64,000 bases of DNA, taken from Hyparrhenia diplandra. Lineage: Eukaryota; Streptophyta; Magnoliopsida; Poales; Poaceae. The stretch is from positions 1 to 64,000 of the forward strand of contig JADLZK010002627.1 in assembly GCA_015847255.1 (NCBI GenBank), written 5' to 3'. The translations under genes and the position numbers were made by a program. Shown here one piece after another: positions 34,676 through 46,625 of the stretch. Below the pieces are notes generated by a model. It ran no database searches, was not told the origin of the DNA, and saw nothing but the letters and a program-made list of their open reading frames with translations. How positions within the stretch are numbered: position 1 is the first letter of the stretch; each line of letters starts with the position of its first letter.

Positions 34676-35384
34676 ATGTCCTTTTGGGCTCCACATGTCA
34701 GTGTAAAAGAGTATGGCAATATTCTCTTAGACATGGCAAAGTTTTGCTCCAAATTTCTGTTCACACTATTTGTGGCTTGACACACTTAGCTAAGGTCAGT
34801 TACAACTCATTAAAGCTAGAAACCCAATAGCCTGGCCTGAATTTAATAGAACAATTGGGTAAGATGAATAGTAATGGAGGTTTTCCAGCATATGCCACTA
34901 AATACTTATACACTAGTTGACTAGATACATGAGGTACCTCTAACTAATAACGACATCGTAAAAATGGTGGCCAATGTAGATTGCTCAATTTTTCATTGAC
35001 ATTTGTTTCATGCTTATTGGCACCAGAACTGAAAATATTTTTTCATATCCTGTATTTTGTAGCTTTTGGTAGAAGCAGATGGCTCAACACGGACACTTAT
35101 CTTGAATAGGCCAAAGAAGCTTAATGTACTCTCCTCTGCAATGGTATCTTAAGAGTTCACTAGTATTACAGTATATCATGTTTAATTTTAGACTAAGTAG
35201 GTACATGATAAGTTTTCTTTCATGTTGCAGATTAAGGGACTCCTCAGGTGTTTCATTGTTTATGAGAAAGATGAGAAAATTAAATTGTTGATTATGAAGG
35301 TATCTCATACCACTGTGTGTTTGTATTGTAATTCAATATTTTAGGTGGTCAGTAGTCTAACTTAGATTATAGATGTCTATTAGG

Positions 35385-35545
35385 CTTTGTCTCATGGAGC
35401 ATTGACCGGTTCCGACTCCACCATGTATTGTAATATGTAAGGACTCCACCATGTATTTCGATTCACTGGTTTCAGCTCTACCGCACACTGTAGCAAGGAG
35501 CTGAAGCCATTTAGCGCGACACCAAATGGGACACAAATGTGTTGT
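35385..35545. repeat. MITE-like insert in intron 3 of copy B
   Basis: AGGCTTTGTCTCATGGAGCA to GACACCAAATGGGACAC, with AGCTCTACCGCACACTGTAG. Same position as in copies A and C. Confidence 0.45.
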
Positions 35546-37531
35546 GTGTTTCCAATAGAAATCACAGCAAAACAGTCACAGAGAATTTGAGTTGCCCAAG
35601 CTAGTTTCTGTCAAAATAGATAATACCGAGAGGAAGAGGTGAAGCATTTTACTACGTAGAGTTTACTGTAACATGCTTTTCTTTCATTAATTCATTTTTT
35701 TTTCTCATTTCCTTCTATAGCGGTTTTAAATTGATATGATAATAACTATAATTTACTACCTCTGGGAGGCTGTCTTTTGATCTCAATGTTTGTCGTAGTG
35801 TTGATGCATGACTTGTTTTCAGGGTAAAGGGAGAGCTTTTTGTGCTGGAGGTGATATTACTGGCTGTGTCCGGTCTATACATAACGGTATTTCTTTAGAA
35901 TGTCACTGCAATATCTGTTGTCAAATGTTTATTTCTTTACATCTTTTCACCATCTGGTGTTACCTGACTCCACACCCATGTAACATGTTTCAAACAATCT
36001 AAGGTTCTTCTACATGTTCTGTTGACGACTGTGTTTTGTGTTAAATTCTAAATAACAGAAAGTTGGAAATGGGGTGCTGATTTCTTCCGAGATCTATATT
36101 TGTTAAACTACATAATTGCAAACTATATCAAACCTCAGGCGAGCTACATCCCTTCCTCTTGACTTATTATAATTGTTTACTTCTTTGTTCATTGCCTCTA
36201 AATGTTTAAGCAGCTTAACTACAGGTTTCTCTTCTGACTGGAATTGTGATGGGTGGAGGTGCTGGTATTTCTTTACATGGAAGATTTCGAGTTGCCACTG
36301 ATAACACGGTACATATACTAGAAATTAAACTCAAGTGATTTTTTTTTTTTTTTTTTGATGCCGTTGCTTTGTACTTATTTTTTCAAGAGGAGCTGTAGTT
36401 ATGAAGCACAAAAAATAATGAATTATTTTTTGTTGAAACTACTTTTAGAGTCATTCAACATTCATCGCCCGCCATTGAAAATTGATTTCTAAAGATGGAC
36501 ACCTAGAATTCCCGTTTCTATTAATATTGGAGATGAGCATCCAAACATGCCCTTTTCGAAAAATCATGTATAGAGAAGGATGTCCTAAGACCCGCCTACC
36601 TCTATAAATATTAATCTTCATTGGCGAGAACTTGCCTAGAGACCGCCTAGAGAGGATGTGTTTATAGAAAGCCTTTGTGTTAGTGCTGATAAATATTATC
36701 AAGACCGAATATTTACTAGAACAGGTTTCAGTAATTGTACAAACTTTCCTTTTTGTTATCTTGACCAGTGCAAGTAGTTCTTCTAATCACTTGGAGCATA
36801 GAAAATCTTGCTTTCTTTATTCATAATATTCTCAAGTCCCAAAATCTAGATGATTTACATTTGGAATATACATGCAGATTTTTGCAATGCCAGAAACAGC
36901 TCTGGGTCTGTTTCAGACGTAGGGGGCCTCATATTTTCTATCTCGGCTCCCTGGGTTCTATGGTAATCTAGTATCTTTCTTCTTGATTAAGTTAAAGTAC
37001 ATGCAGTCCTGCCATTGCCATGTTTTTAATATTGCTCGATATTTGTAACAGTCTAGTAATATTATTCATGATCGTACTCTTCTTTAAGTTGCAGTTTAAG
37101 AGTTACCATGAGCTTCTTGAGCAAATGGTATATGCAATAATATAAGTGACTGTAGGCATATAACAGAGAAAAAAACAGTCACCTTCTTGATTTTTATCAG
37201 TTCTGTTAAGTTAACTAGTTGTACTTCCTTAGGTCAACCTTCTAGTTGGTGGTAGAAGTAACAAAAATGTTATCTTGATTTTCTACAGGGGAATATCTTG
37301 GTCTTTCTGGTGCCAGATTGGATGGCGCGGAAATGCTTGCATGTGGTCTGGCAACTCATTTTGTGCCATCTAATGTAGGTTCACTAGTACCATAAAGTTT
37401 ACTTAGCTACCAAATTATTCTTCGTGTTATGACGATGTTTGCTATTACAATTCTGGTTATTATTGTTTAGAACATGCTACAAAAATCCTAACCTTATTGA
37501 TATAGCATTCTGCATTCTTTCAATATTTTTT

Positions 37532-38514
37532 GGGACAATTGTGCAACTGCCCCTGTTTTGAGGGCTAATTGCTCGTTTGCCCCCATTTTTTTAACTTTGC
37601 TTATTTGCCCCTGTTTTTTGAAACTGAACACTTGAGTTGCCCTATCCCGTTAAGTCAAGTTAACGGTGTTAAGTTGAGGGTGAAAAGGCAAAAATGCCCT
37701 CAACATGAATGACCCAAGAATCACTCTTTCTTTTTGTACAGAGACAAATGACAATACATATATAAGCATAATATTTGCAAAGCAAGAACTATTTTGCTTG
37801 GCTGTAAGCTTGTCCTAGATTTTACAATGATGACACAACTAGCGGTAAGATTACAAGCACTTTCAGATGAAAGTCTACCTCAGAACAGTGTAAAGAAACA
37901 TCTCTCGAAAGGCAGAAAGAGAGCAGCGGATCTGCCAATAGATGAAAGAAAAAAAAAATAGTTATCAGCACTTCAGCAGCTGAACTGCATGCAGGCCTCC
38001 GCCGCACGCCAGGGCTGCGGGTCGCGGATGAGGCCGCCGGTCCGCCACCGTGGGCAGCCTCCGTCGCGGATGAGGGCCGTCGGTCGGCCGCCGCGCGGCG
38101 GCGTCGCCGAAAACAGATCGTGACGGGCCGCTCCGCCATCGCGAGCTCTGCCCCGTGAGAGTCGACGCGCGGCTCCGACCTGGTCCGACCGCGGCGCCCA
38201 CCTGGCCCGTCCGCGCCCGCCTTGCCGACCCCGCAACCAGCCTGCCGCCGCCCGGCACACCTCGAAACCCGTGATAGGGAGGGGAGGAGAGGAGAGGAGA
38301 GGAGAGGAGAGGGTTCTTGGGTAAGGGTAGTTTAGACTTTCTCCCTTCCTTTTCTATTTGTTTTTGTCCTTTATCCCACTAAAACGGACGGCAGCTCAAA
38401 AGAGGGGCAAACGGTTGCTTCAGTAACGAAAAACAGGGGCAAATGAGCAAAGTTAAAAAATGGGGGTAAACGAGCAATTAGCCCTCAAAACAGGGGCAGT
38501 TGCACAATTGTCCC
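37532..38514. mobile_element. Mutator-like element, Pack-MULE-like, in intron 8 of copy B
   Basis: Terminal inverted repeats of about 90 bp begin GGGACAATTGTGCAACTGCC on both strands. An exact 9-bp duplication, ATATTTTTT, flanks it (37523-37531 and 38515-38523). Nine bp is the Mutator signature. The interior (about 37985-38270) is abruptly GC-rich, then has GGAGA repeats (about 38278-38312). Such an interior is typical of gene-capturing Pack-MULEs, but I do not recognise a source gene and there is no transposase. Copies A and C lack it. Confidence 0.8.
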
Positions 38515-39697
38515 ATATTTTTTTGGGGCTTGCACCATTAAGGTGCACTATGTTGTATATCGGTCTACAACTCCTAGTAAATACTCACTTTGTTTCCAGA
38601 GGCTGCTATTGATGGAAGAATCCCTAAAAAAGGTGGACACCTCAAATAATTTTGTTGTGTGTAGTACTATTGACCAGTTTGCTCAACAGCCATCGCTGAA
38701 AGAAAACAGTTCCTTGAATAGGTAAGGGTGTAATTGATTGAATGGCTGAAATACGATTGATTCATAATTTCACTAGTTTTAATTCTCTGGTGCACCCCAG
38801 GTTGGAAATCATCAATAAATGTTTTTCTAAGAGGACAGTTGAAGAAATTATATCTACCCTTGTAAGTTTGTTACAGTAACTGCAGGATTTTATTGGTTCA
38901 GGTGCCATGTTCTGAAAAATAAATAAATAGATATTTATCATGCATGTCAGGAGCAAGTGGACTTAGATTTGGCTGATGAATGGGTTGCTGCGACAACTCA
39001 GTATTTGAAAAAGGCTTCTCCTACTAGTTTGAAAATCTCTCTGAGATCGGTATCCCCTAGAAACCATCTCAAATTGGCATTATTAGCCTACCACCTCAGT
39101 TGTGTCCACCTGAATATAGTTGTTCATTATTTGCTTTGTTTACCATGGAATTCAGATAAGAGAAGGGAGAACACAAACTATTGGGGAGTGCTTGCAACGG
39201 GAATATAGAACAGTTTGCCATGTCGTGCGTGGTGACTTCAGCCCAGACTTCTATGAAGTAAATATGGAACATCATGAACATTATTGTGCTCTTTACATCG
39301 AAGTCATTGCACAGCGATATCTTTGTCCATAATATCCAATTCAAGTTGACGGGCATAATCAACATTATTGTTCTCTATATTCTGTTGTCTTTGCACAGCC
39401 GGTAGCTAACATCCAATTCCCATTGCAGGGGTGCAGGGCTATACTAGTAGACAAAGATAAAAACCCGATGGTTCAGATAATTTCTTAGCACATCTCCAAA
39501 AATTTATTGCTGGTAAAAGTTTACTCTACCTGCAGATACAACATTTTCGCTAATGGTGATATTTTTTTGGGGACTTGCAGTGGATGCCACCAAGGTTGGA
39601 ACAAGTGCATGATGAGGCCGTTGAAGAATATTTCTCAAGAGTTGATGATCCAGAGTGGGAAGATTTAGACCTATCTGATTTAAAGTCCAAGCTTTGA

Positions 39698-40209
39698 TGG
39701 AAGTCTTTCATGAAGTGTTTAATGGACCCTCCATTTGAAGAGAGTCTGTCTAGACTCTAGACTACTGAAGACTATGCTAAATTACTGAGTATGACTTATA
39801 TGGTAATTTGTATCATAAAAGATACCGTTTGTTGTTCAATGTGTGGATCATAGATTTATGTCAATTTGTATCAGAAATAGTTCTCTTTGCTATTGTGACA
39901 GAAACTCCGAACGTTGGGATATAGTCTATTATGGCTCATTTGATCATGCATCATACCATGCAACCCTTAAATGATGTGGTTTGCTTGTCCATGAAATGAA
40001 TCTATGCATCGAAAGGAGTTGTTTCATTCTTCAGTTTGAACCTCTACAGTTCATGTGTCACTCTTGGAAACCATGAGATGAAAGACTCTATTAAGACTGG
40101 CCTTAGGACCCCATTTTATGGGTAAAAATCTCCAGTGCTGTAGTCTCCATCAGATGACAAGTGTGTAATATTGTTTTGGACAAAAAAAAGGGGTTATTGC
40201 AGCAAAAAA
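39698..40209. other. 3' flank of copy B
   Basis: AT-rich sequence with no gene seen. Confidence 0.4.
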
Positions 40210-40982
40210 AAAAAAAAACTGATATATGCCTGATATCAGAAAATGCACGCAAAGCTAAACATTAGGAACATACAAGTCCAAAGATTAGGTGTACTGTACC
40301 TGTCCATATTCTAAAGTCTAAGCCGCCTAAAATTGAACTATCTAAGCTGCCTATACATACTAACGACTTGTGAAACAAATGCCAGATGCCTCACAAGTGG
40401 AACACCGAACCTGGACTTCCGTAAGAATATGAACAACATGTGCATGCACCGACCTGCTCTCTGACAGTTGACTTCTTCTATGATCTCATTATCGTGGTGC
40501 CCCTGCTGTGACGGACCTGGTCTTAGTGTAGAGAGTCCCTCTCCTTCTAGCCATGGAGACTGCCAGACTGACACCATCAGCAAGCAGCGCTTCGGCACAA
40601 CTATATGTAACTACGCAGTCTGATTATTGGTGCCAGTGCTCACATTTTTACATTGCACCAGACGCCTTTCTATCCTAGCCTTATTCGCAACTGCGCACCC
40701 TTGAGGAGAGATGATCTCCAGCGGGCTAGTCGACCGGCTCTGCCCCGTCTGTCTGTGCCGGCCGGGACTCGTCTTGGCTGCGGCTCAAGCATTGCCTCAT
40801 GCCCTCAATGAATATTATGGCCTCGCAATAATGACAAAATGACACTGCAATAGCTATTTCAATATTTTAATCTTTACTGATGTAATCAGAATGTCATTTA
40901 GATCCTGTGCTCAAAGAGTATGTGTTTTTAAGTCTCAAAGCATTTAAAACAACAGGTGATACTGGCGGCATTTGCATCCACT

Positions 40983-41018
<36 letters not shown>

Positions 41019-41360
41019 TCCCCATGAAAACTTGAGGGCGAATTACATAGAGAAGCTGACACCTTAAGTACAGAAAATAAGTGATCGTGATGCCCTCATA
41101 AGATTCTTGGCGTGTGCAATCTTAGAAACTGTCAAGTCAACAGATCCAGTTTTGACCCGTTTAAATATATATAGAGACTAGCTCTACAAAGTATAACTTA
41201 ATAGGTACAGAAAATATATAAATTGTCATGTTGCCCACAACAGATTCTTGGTGCATGCAATCGCACAAACCATCAGGCCAACCGATCGATCCTGTTTTGA
41301 GCGGTTTACATATATAGAGAAAAGTCTACAAAATCTAGATATCCTAGGTCGAGGTGATGT
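40210..41360 (+). repeat. Promoter-like module, copy 10, with long poly(T)
   Basis: ATCAGAATGTCATTTAGATC, TTGCTTCCCCATGAAAACTT, GATCCAGTTTTGACCCGTTT and GATCCTGTTTTGAGCGGTTT (internal duplication as in copy 8). A run of about 30 T lies at 40985-41016 where copy 8 has TTTCTTTTTTGC. Confidence 0.55.
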
Positions 41361-41514
41361 CGATTATATGTATATTGAACACTTATAAGGTGGTACTAAT
41401 TGTCAATTTGCATGTGGCCATTGTATAGGCTAGACTCAGGCACAAGCAATGTAATATGTTTTCGACAAGTACATTGCAAATGTGACTATATACTCTCGTA
41501 TAGAAATAAGTAGG

Positions 41515-41900
41515 TTTTTTGACGTTGTGAATGAGAGGGAGGGGAGAGAAATAGGTCTTAGATATCACTGATGTCAATGTCATTAACACCTTCACCCATG
41601 ACACCACTTGTGAGTCCCTTGTTCACAATCTTTGGTGCTCATACCCGCGTACCATAACAGAGGTCCTCAACATTGTTGCTACTCATGCCACGGGTGAAGA
41701 GGCTACCCACACCAACATTGTTAAGGGCAATTGCATGGCCAAGCACGAGGAGGAATAGAGGATTACCACAGTGGTAAGTTTGCTAGGGAGCCGACCGCGC
41801 TGGCAAATAGCGTGGCAAACCGACATATGTCCACTCCAAGAAGGTAGTGGAGAGGTCATACGTGAACCACGCATGCTGTGTCAATCATGAATACACGGAT
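41515..41900 (+). pseudogene. Retrotransposon gag-like relic upstream of copy C
   Basis: From about 41560 the plus strand reads ITDVNVINTFTHDTTCESLV, followed by a stretch ending TEVLNIVATHATGEEA and AKHEEE, then a stop. This pattern is common in plant gag proteins. The same block, shorter, lies upstream of copy B. Confidence 0.5.
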
Positions 41901-42480
41901 TCGGATCTCTTCAAGTGTCTCATTCGTGGTGTACCTCAAGTCTATCACAGCAAGAAGAAGCATTATCCCCGAGCCACCGATGAATGCAGAGTTTATGAAC
42001 CTAATTCTGCAGTTTTAGAGTTGACAAACCCAAATGGCATAATCGAAAAAAAGTTTCTGGGCCAATGGTGCCCTTCACGTATAGTATACGTGACCCATGC
42101 GCAATGCGCTTACATGAACTGTCATGTCGGATCTTTTCCCCAAACGAGAAGGAAGGTGGACATTCAGTGAGAACTACTTTAAAAAATTATAGATGCAAAG
42201 TTATTGTTCCAGAGTTGATGGATCTAAATGACATACCCCAAAAAGAAGATGGAGCTACGTTGCATTAATCTCTTTTCATTAATTTTTGAACATATAGAAA
42301 ACCATCTTTAATCGCACCTATAAGACCATGTCCGGTTTCAACAGTTGAAGGGCGTCCGGCAAGCAATTTCAGTTTAAAGTTGAAAATTGGCCTCCATATC
42401 ATTATAAATTGGAGATTGAGAAATTGTCTATCCTAGCCTTGATAATAGAGGTATCTGCATACATAGGAGGGGCCATACGG
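41901..42480. other. Intergenic, no recognised gene
   Basis: The open frame 41847-42170 overlaps the gag relic end and shows no domain I recognise. Probably retroelement-derived. Confidence 0.35.
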
Positions 42481-42501
42481 TCCATAGTGCTTTGCTTGTC
42501 C

Positions 42502-42508
42502 TATAAAT
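42502..42508 (+). promoter_or_regulatory. TATA box of hydrolase copy C
   Basis: TATAAAT in TGCTTGTCCTATAAATA. The flanking leader AGTAGTTGAGCACAAGCA is shared with copies A and B. Confidence 0.55.
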
Positions 42509-43389
42509 ATAAGAATGAAATCCTGTCATCTAGAGCAAACGCAGCCAGTAGTTGAGCACAAGCATGAATTGGCTCGATCTTCATCCCTGTACGTGTGCTT
42601 CATGAAGTGCTACTGTGCTACTGGAGCGGGCCTTGAGCCGCTTGACTGCTCGACATCTCGTCCAGGGGAGGAAGAGACCGATGGCTTCTGGGCCAGCCAC
42701 CAGCGCTGCTGCAGGTGGTGATTCAGACCAGGTAATTCCCAGGTCGTTCACTCTCGTTCGCCTCGGCATCTGCTCCGTTTCCTTCATCACCTGCTGCTTC
42801 TGCCAATGCCGCCACAGCCGTCCCTATCCATTGCATGACAAAGGGCCACCAGATGCCTAGGTTTATTTAATAAAGTGCTTCCAATGATGATGATGTTTGG
42901 TTCATTTTCCAAGATTCTCCTTAGATAAGTGTTGACTAAGTTAACAGGAGCTTGGTTAGCAATTAGACTTGGCCAGCTGGGTTTGACCAAATTTTGTATT
43001 AGGAATCTGGAGGTATGAGGCCCAGCCTACTGGTTATATATAAAAAAATAGGAAAAAGAAGGATTGAAATGTACAAGGTTAGAAAACAAGGAATCTAACG
43101 ATTTTTTTCTTTAAAAGGAGATTTTTTCCATTGTGTTATCTTTTTAGATAAAGGAATCAATCTGGCTTCAACTCTGGTAGCCAAGAAAATCAACCATTTA
43201 TTATGTCATTCCTTTTTTTCTAAAAAAGTAAGTTGTACAAAACCTATGCAAATCAATCACACTCAAATATCAATCTTGACATTATTTGGCCATCAAAAAG
43301 AAGTAAGGAATTTCATTAGTGATGCTATTTCTAACATCTCACATACTTGGGAGCCAGTGTTATAGCAATTGCATTCCTTTGAATAAATC

Positions 43390-44340
43390 CTAGAAAAGAG
43401 ATATAGGTTGGCATTTGTCAAAACCCATATTATTTCTTACTAGCCATAATGTCCAACAAATGAGTGCACCACCTCTGTATCCTAACATTGTAAGAAGAAA
43501 AGAATTGCATTGACGCCATTTCAAAAGTGGGTTGAGAGCCAAAACAATATGTATTGCCCGCCAAAAGACTGAGCTCACAAACACTCAATGATGTTTACAA
43601 TAGTTTCATCACAACGACACAATTTAAAAGCCATTTGTTTGACAAGAATTTATCCTTTGGTTTGGTACATAACACACCACTTAGTAAGTCCATTTTTCAG
43701 TTGATCATAGTATAAAAAAAATCACTATCTAAAATACTTTGTTTTCTTTAGAACACCTCCTGGGATGTCAAAAAAAAAGAAGAAATCATCAACATGGGTA
43801 GGATAAATAAGATGGAACTAACCAGGACTAATCTTCCACCCATTGGCAGTAATTTTTCTTTCCATCTACATATATAGTACCTTCTGAATTCTTTCTTCAT
43901 TTTATTTTCAGTTGTTATTGTTGAGTTTCTATAGTGCATAGGTATTCCATGTATCAGGAAAAATATATGTACCAATTCTCCACCAAATAATTGAGAATGT
44001 TTTGTCTCACACAGCTTGGCTTGCTGAAACAAATTATTTCAGTTTTGTGAAAAATTGTCTTTAGATTTGATGTTCTTCAAATGTAGAGAAATAACTTCAT
44101 AGTCATATCTTAAGAAATATCATGGTGTAGAATCCTTGCGAAAAAATATCACGGTGTAGAAATAAAATAGTGTCATGGTGTAGAATCCTTGCAAAAAAAT
44201 ATCATGGTGTAGAAATAAAATAGTGTCATTTGCATATTGCAAGATAGATGGAGTACAATCCCACAAATTTAGTACAAATGTGCTTACCAATGCCGATTTC
44301 CTAGTGGCATTTAATATTGAACTGTAGGTTTCAATGATGA
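43390..44340 (-). mobile_element. LINE reverse transcriptase relic in intron 1 of copy C
   Basis: Minus-strand pieces in correct order: SILQYANDTILFLHHD (the RT active-site YADD, here YAND), then GIPMHYRNSTITTENK and WKEKLLPMGGRLVLVSSILF (RT thumb), then ICWTLWLVRNNMGFDK (zinc-binding tail). Frames shift between pieces. A 61-bp tandem duplication lies at about 44117-44231. Confidence 0.75.
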
Positions 44341-44383
44341 AATTTGCAACTTCATCATATATCATGAGTGACGAAGCCAAGCC

Positions 44384-45489
44384 ACTAAAAAATAATGACG
44401 AAAATCAATAGAACGTCGCAAAACAATGAACCTGTTCGTCATAGTTAATCATTCCACTTCTAACCATGGGGAACCAATGACGAATGCAAATAGGCGTCAT
44501 AGAACAAAAAAGTCATCGTCACGAAACAATAAAGCCCATGCTACAACACTGATCTGGCCCCACATGCAGCACATGTTAGTGTGGGTCTAACCGTGGGTCC
44601 CACATGAAGGTGTACCATGACCACATGGCATGCAATTCTGATGCCTCTAGGTTTCGCATATAGTCCCACCAACATGGTACCACACAGCAACATGGCATCC
44701 CAAGTCCACGTGGCGACATGGACCCCACCACCATGGTCCCACGATGTAGTGGTCCCACTACCACATGGCACTCACATCGACATGGGCCCCTACCACTATT
44801 GTCCCACTGAACTGCACAAGTAGGGGACCATAGGTGGGCCCATGACTACGGACCCACTCCGTACTGGCCCTACAGCCACCTAGCATTCCACGTCAACCTT
44901 GGTCCCACAGAACAAAATTGGTGGGCCACAACAGGTGGGATCCACCACCATCTCCTAAGGGGGTGAGGATGTGACATCCCGACACAGGGCTTAATAAGAT
45001 TAATAGAAGACTCAACTCTAAAGTTAAGTGTGCTTGGCTGATAGAAATTTGGGGATGGGTGATCAACTGGGAAGTTCTTCCCGGACTTGCACGAGTGAGC
45101 ACAATGTGTATAGAAAAAACTTGTGTTTGTGTGTGAGGACAGTCTTGATTCTTAGAGAGTTGCTGGATGTAAGTGGTCTTGGTGCTGGATGTATGTGGGC
45201 CCAGGTGAGATGTTACAGGGAGCGCCACGTGGTAGTCACTTCCATGACGAAATCAGTGACGTTTTGTGTTAGTCATAGAAGATGACCTATTACATGAAAA
45301 TGCACTACTGGACCTTCATCATGGAAGAGGAGCACTTTTGTGATGAAATTTCTTGATTCGTCATGGTGCTTCAAATGTGACGCTCGTTCTATGACGATCA
45401 CAAATTTGTCCAAAAAGGTTTTCAATGATGAATTTTGCGTTGTCTATAATGAAACTGTTTTGTCATTGATGTGAAGTTCTTTAATAGTG
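44384..45489. mobile_element. CACTA-like insertion in intron 1 of copy C
   Basis: Starts CACTAAAAAATAATGACG and ends CTTTAATAGTG (inverted: CACTATTAAAG). The ends are rich in TGACGAA-type direct and inverted repeats. The middle (44560-44900) is a run of CCACATGGCAT/GGTCCCAC-like repeats. The homologous intron in copy B lacks the segment. No clean 3-bp duplication was found, so exact limits are uncertain. Confidence 0.5.
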
Positions 45490-46424
45490 AATTTGACGAC
45501 ATTCCTTGACCCTAGAAGTGGATGACACTAACATTCCTGACAATATATTAAAAATATACTATAGTGGGCTGCCATGCCTTAAACCTTTCTTTTAGGAAGA
45601 TGTGTGGAAAATATTTTGTTTCCACACGTTGGATAACCAGCTCTTGCAGGGAGATCGATCATCTGACATGTCTATTCCCTTTGTGGGATTTGTTGGAAAA
45701 TGAACATTAGGTAACCAAATACTACAGAACATAAACATAGCTCGTTCTCTTAGACATGGCAAAGTATTGCTCCAAATGTTTTGTTCAAACTTTTTGAGCC
45801 TTGCCACACATATTTAAGATTAGTTGCGGCAAATTATAGGAACCAAATAGCCTTGAACTCAATAGAACATCATGCTGAGAATAATAGTTATGGAAGCATT
45901 TCAACACACTTCACAAATGATGTTTGCAAAGTGGCATGCATTGTTTAGTCTAAACACTAGTAACTCGACACATCCTTTACCTGTCACACTTATATAATGA
46001 CCCCTCACAAATGAAGGTCCAGTGTAGTGTGCTCAATTTTCGTGAACAATTTTTTCGTGCTTTTTGGTTCAATAACTACAAACATTTTCCTGTATATCCT
46101 CTATTTCTAGGTTTTGGTAGAAGCACATGGCTCAACACAGACACTTATTTTGAATAGGCCAAATCAGCTTAATGTACTCTCATCCGCAATGGTATGTTAA
46201 GGGTTCAATAGTATTACAGTACCATGTTCACTTTTAGAATTTTAGGTACAGGATGATTGTTCTTTCTTGTTGCAGATTAAGCTACTCCTGGGGAGTTACA
46301 TTGTTTATGAGAAAGATGACAGAGTTAAATTGCTAATTATGAAGGTATTTCATAGCACCTTGTCTTTATTGTAATTCAGTATTTGATGTGGTCACTGGTC
46401 TAACTTAGATTATAGATGTCTATT

Positions 46425-46625
46425 AGGCTTTAGCTCTCAGAGCTTTCACAGGCTCCGACTCCTCCGTGCATTGTAGTAAGGAGTTGCTTTTATCTTTCTT
46501 TCTCCAAATGAGCTATATGAGCCGGTGAAACAACCATGTTTGGTTTCACTACATTCAGCTCTATCATGCACTGTAGCACAAGGAGCTGGAGCGACATAGA
46601 GCCATGCGAAATAGCGCGTAAATGT
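46425..46625. repeat. MITE-like insert in intron 3 of copy C
   Basis: AGGCTTTAGCTCTCAGAGCT to CATAGAGCCATGCGAAAT, same location as in copies A and B. Confidence 0.45.

Larger units (their letters stand above)
33632..39697 (+). pseudogene. Hydrolase (CHY1/HIBCH family) copy B, stop inside the catalytic motif
   Basis: All 14 exons can be found: 33632-33682, 35063-35143, 35231-35299, 35823-35886, 36059-36138, 36225-36308, 36878-36962, 37289-37374, 38600-38721, 38801-38861, 38951-39049, 39156-39257, 39429-39470, 39581-39697. Exon lengths equal those of copy A except the first and last. In exon 7 the read is [11 protein letters not shown] and then TAG at 36920-36922 (codon 158). Compared with copy A there is one base missing (TTTCCAGA to TTTCAGA) and one G extra (GGGG to GGGGG) ten bases on, so the frame is restored after the stop. 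The catalytic Glu is present, the Asp is lost. Intron 5 has a GC donor (CAG/GCGAGC). The rest is open and ends KSKL. This looks recently inactivated. A sequencing error in the G run is possible but would not explain both changes. Confidence 0.88.

Noticed and set aside
40985..41016. A retroposon tail at the long poly(T)
   Set aside because: The homologous module copy has a shorter T-rich tract at the same place and no target duplication flanks it, so slippage is the simpler cause.
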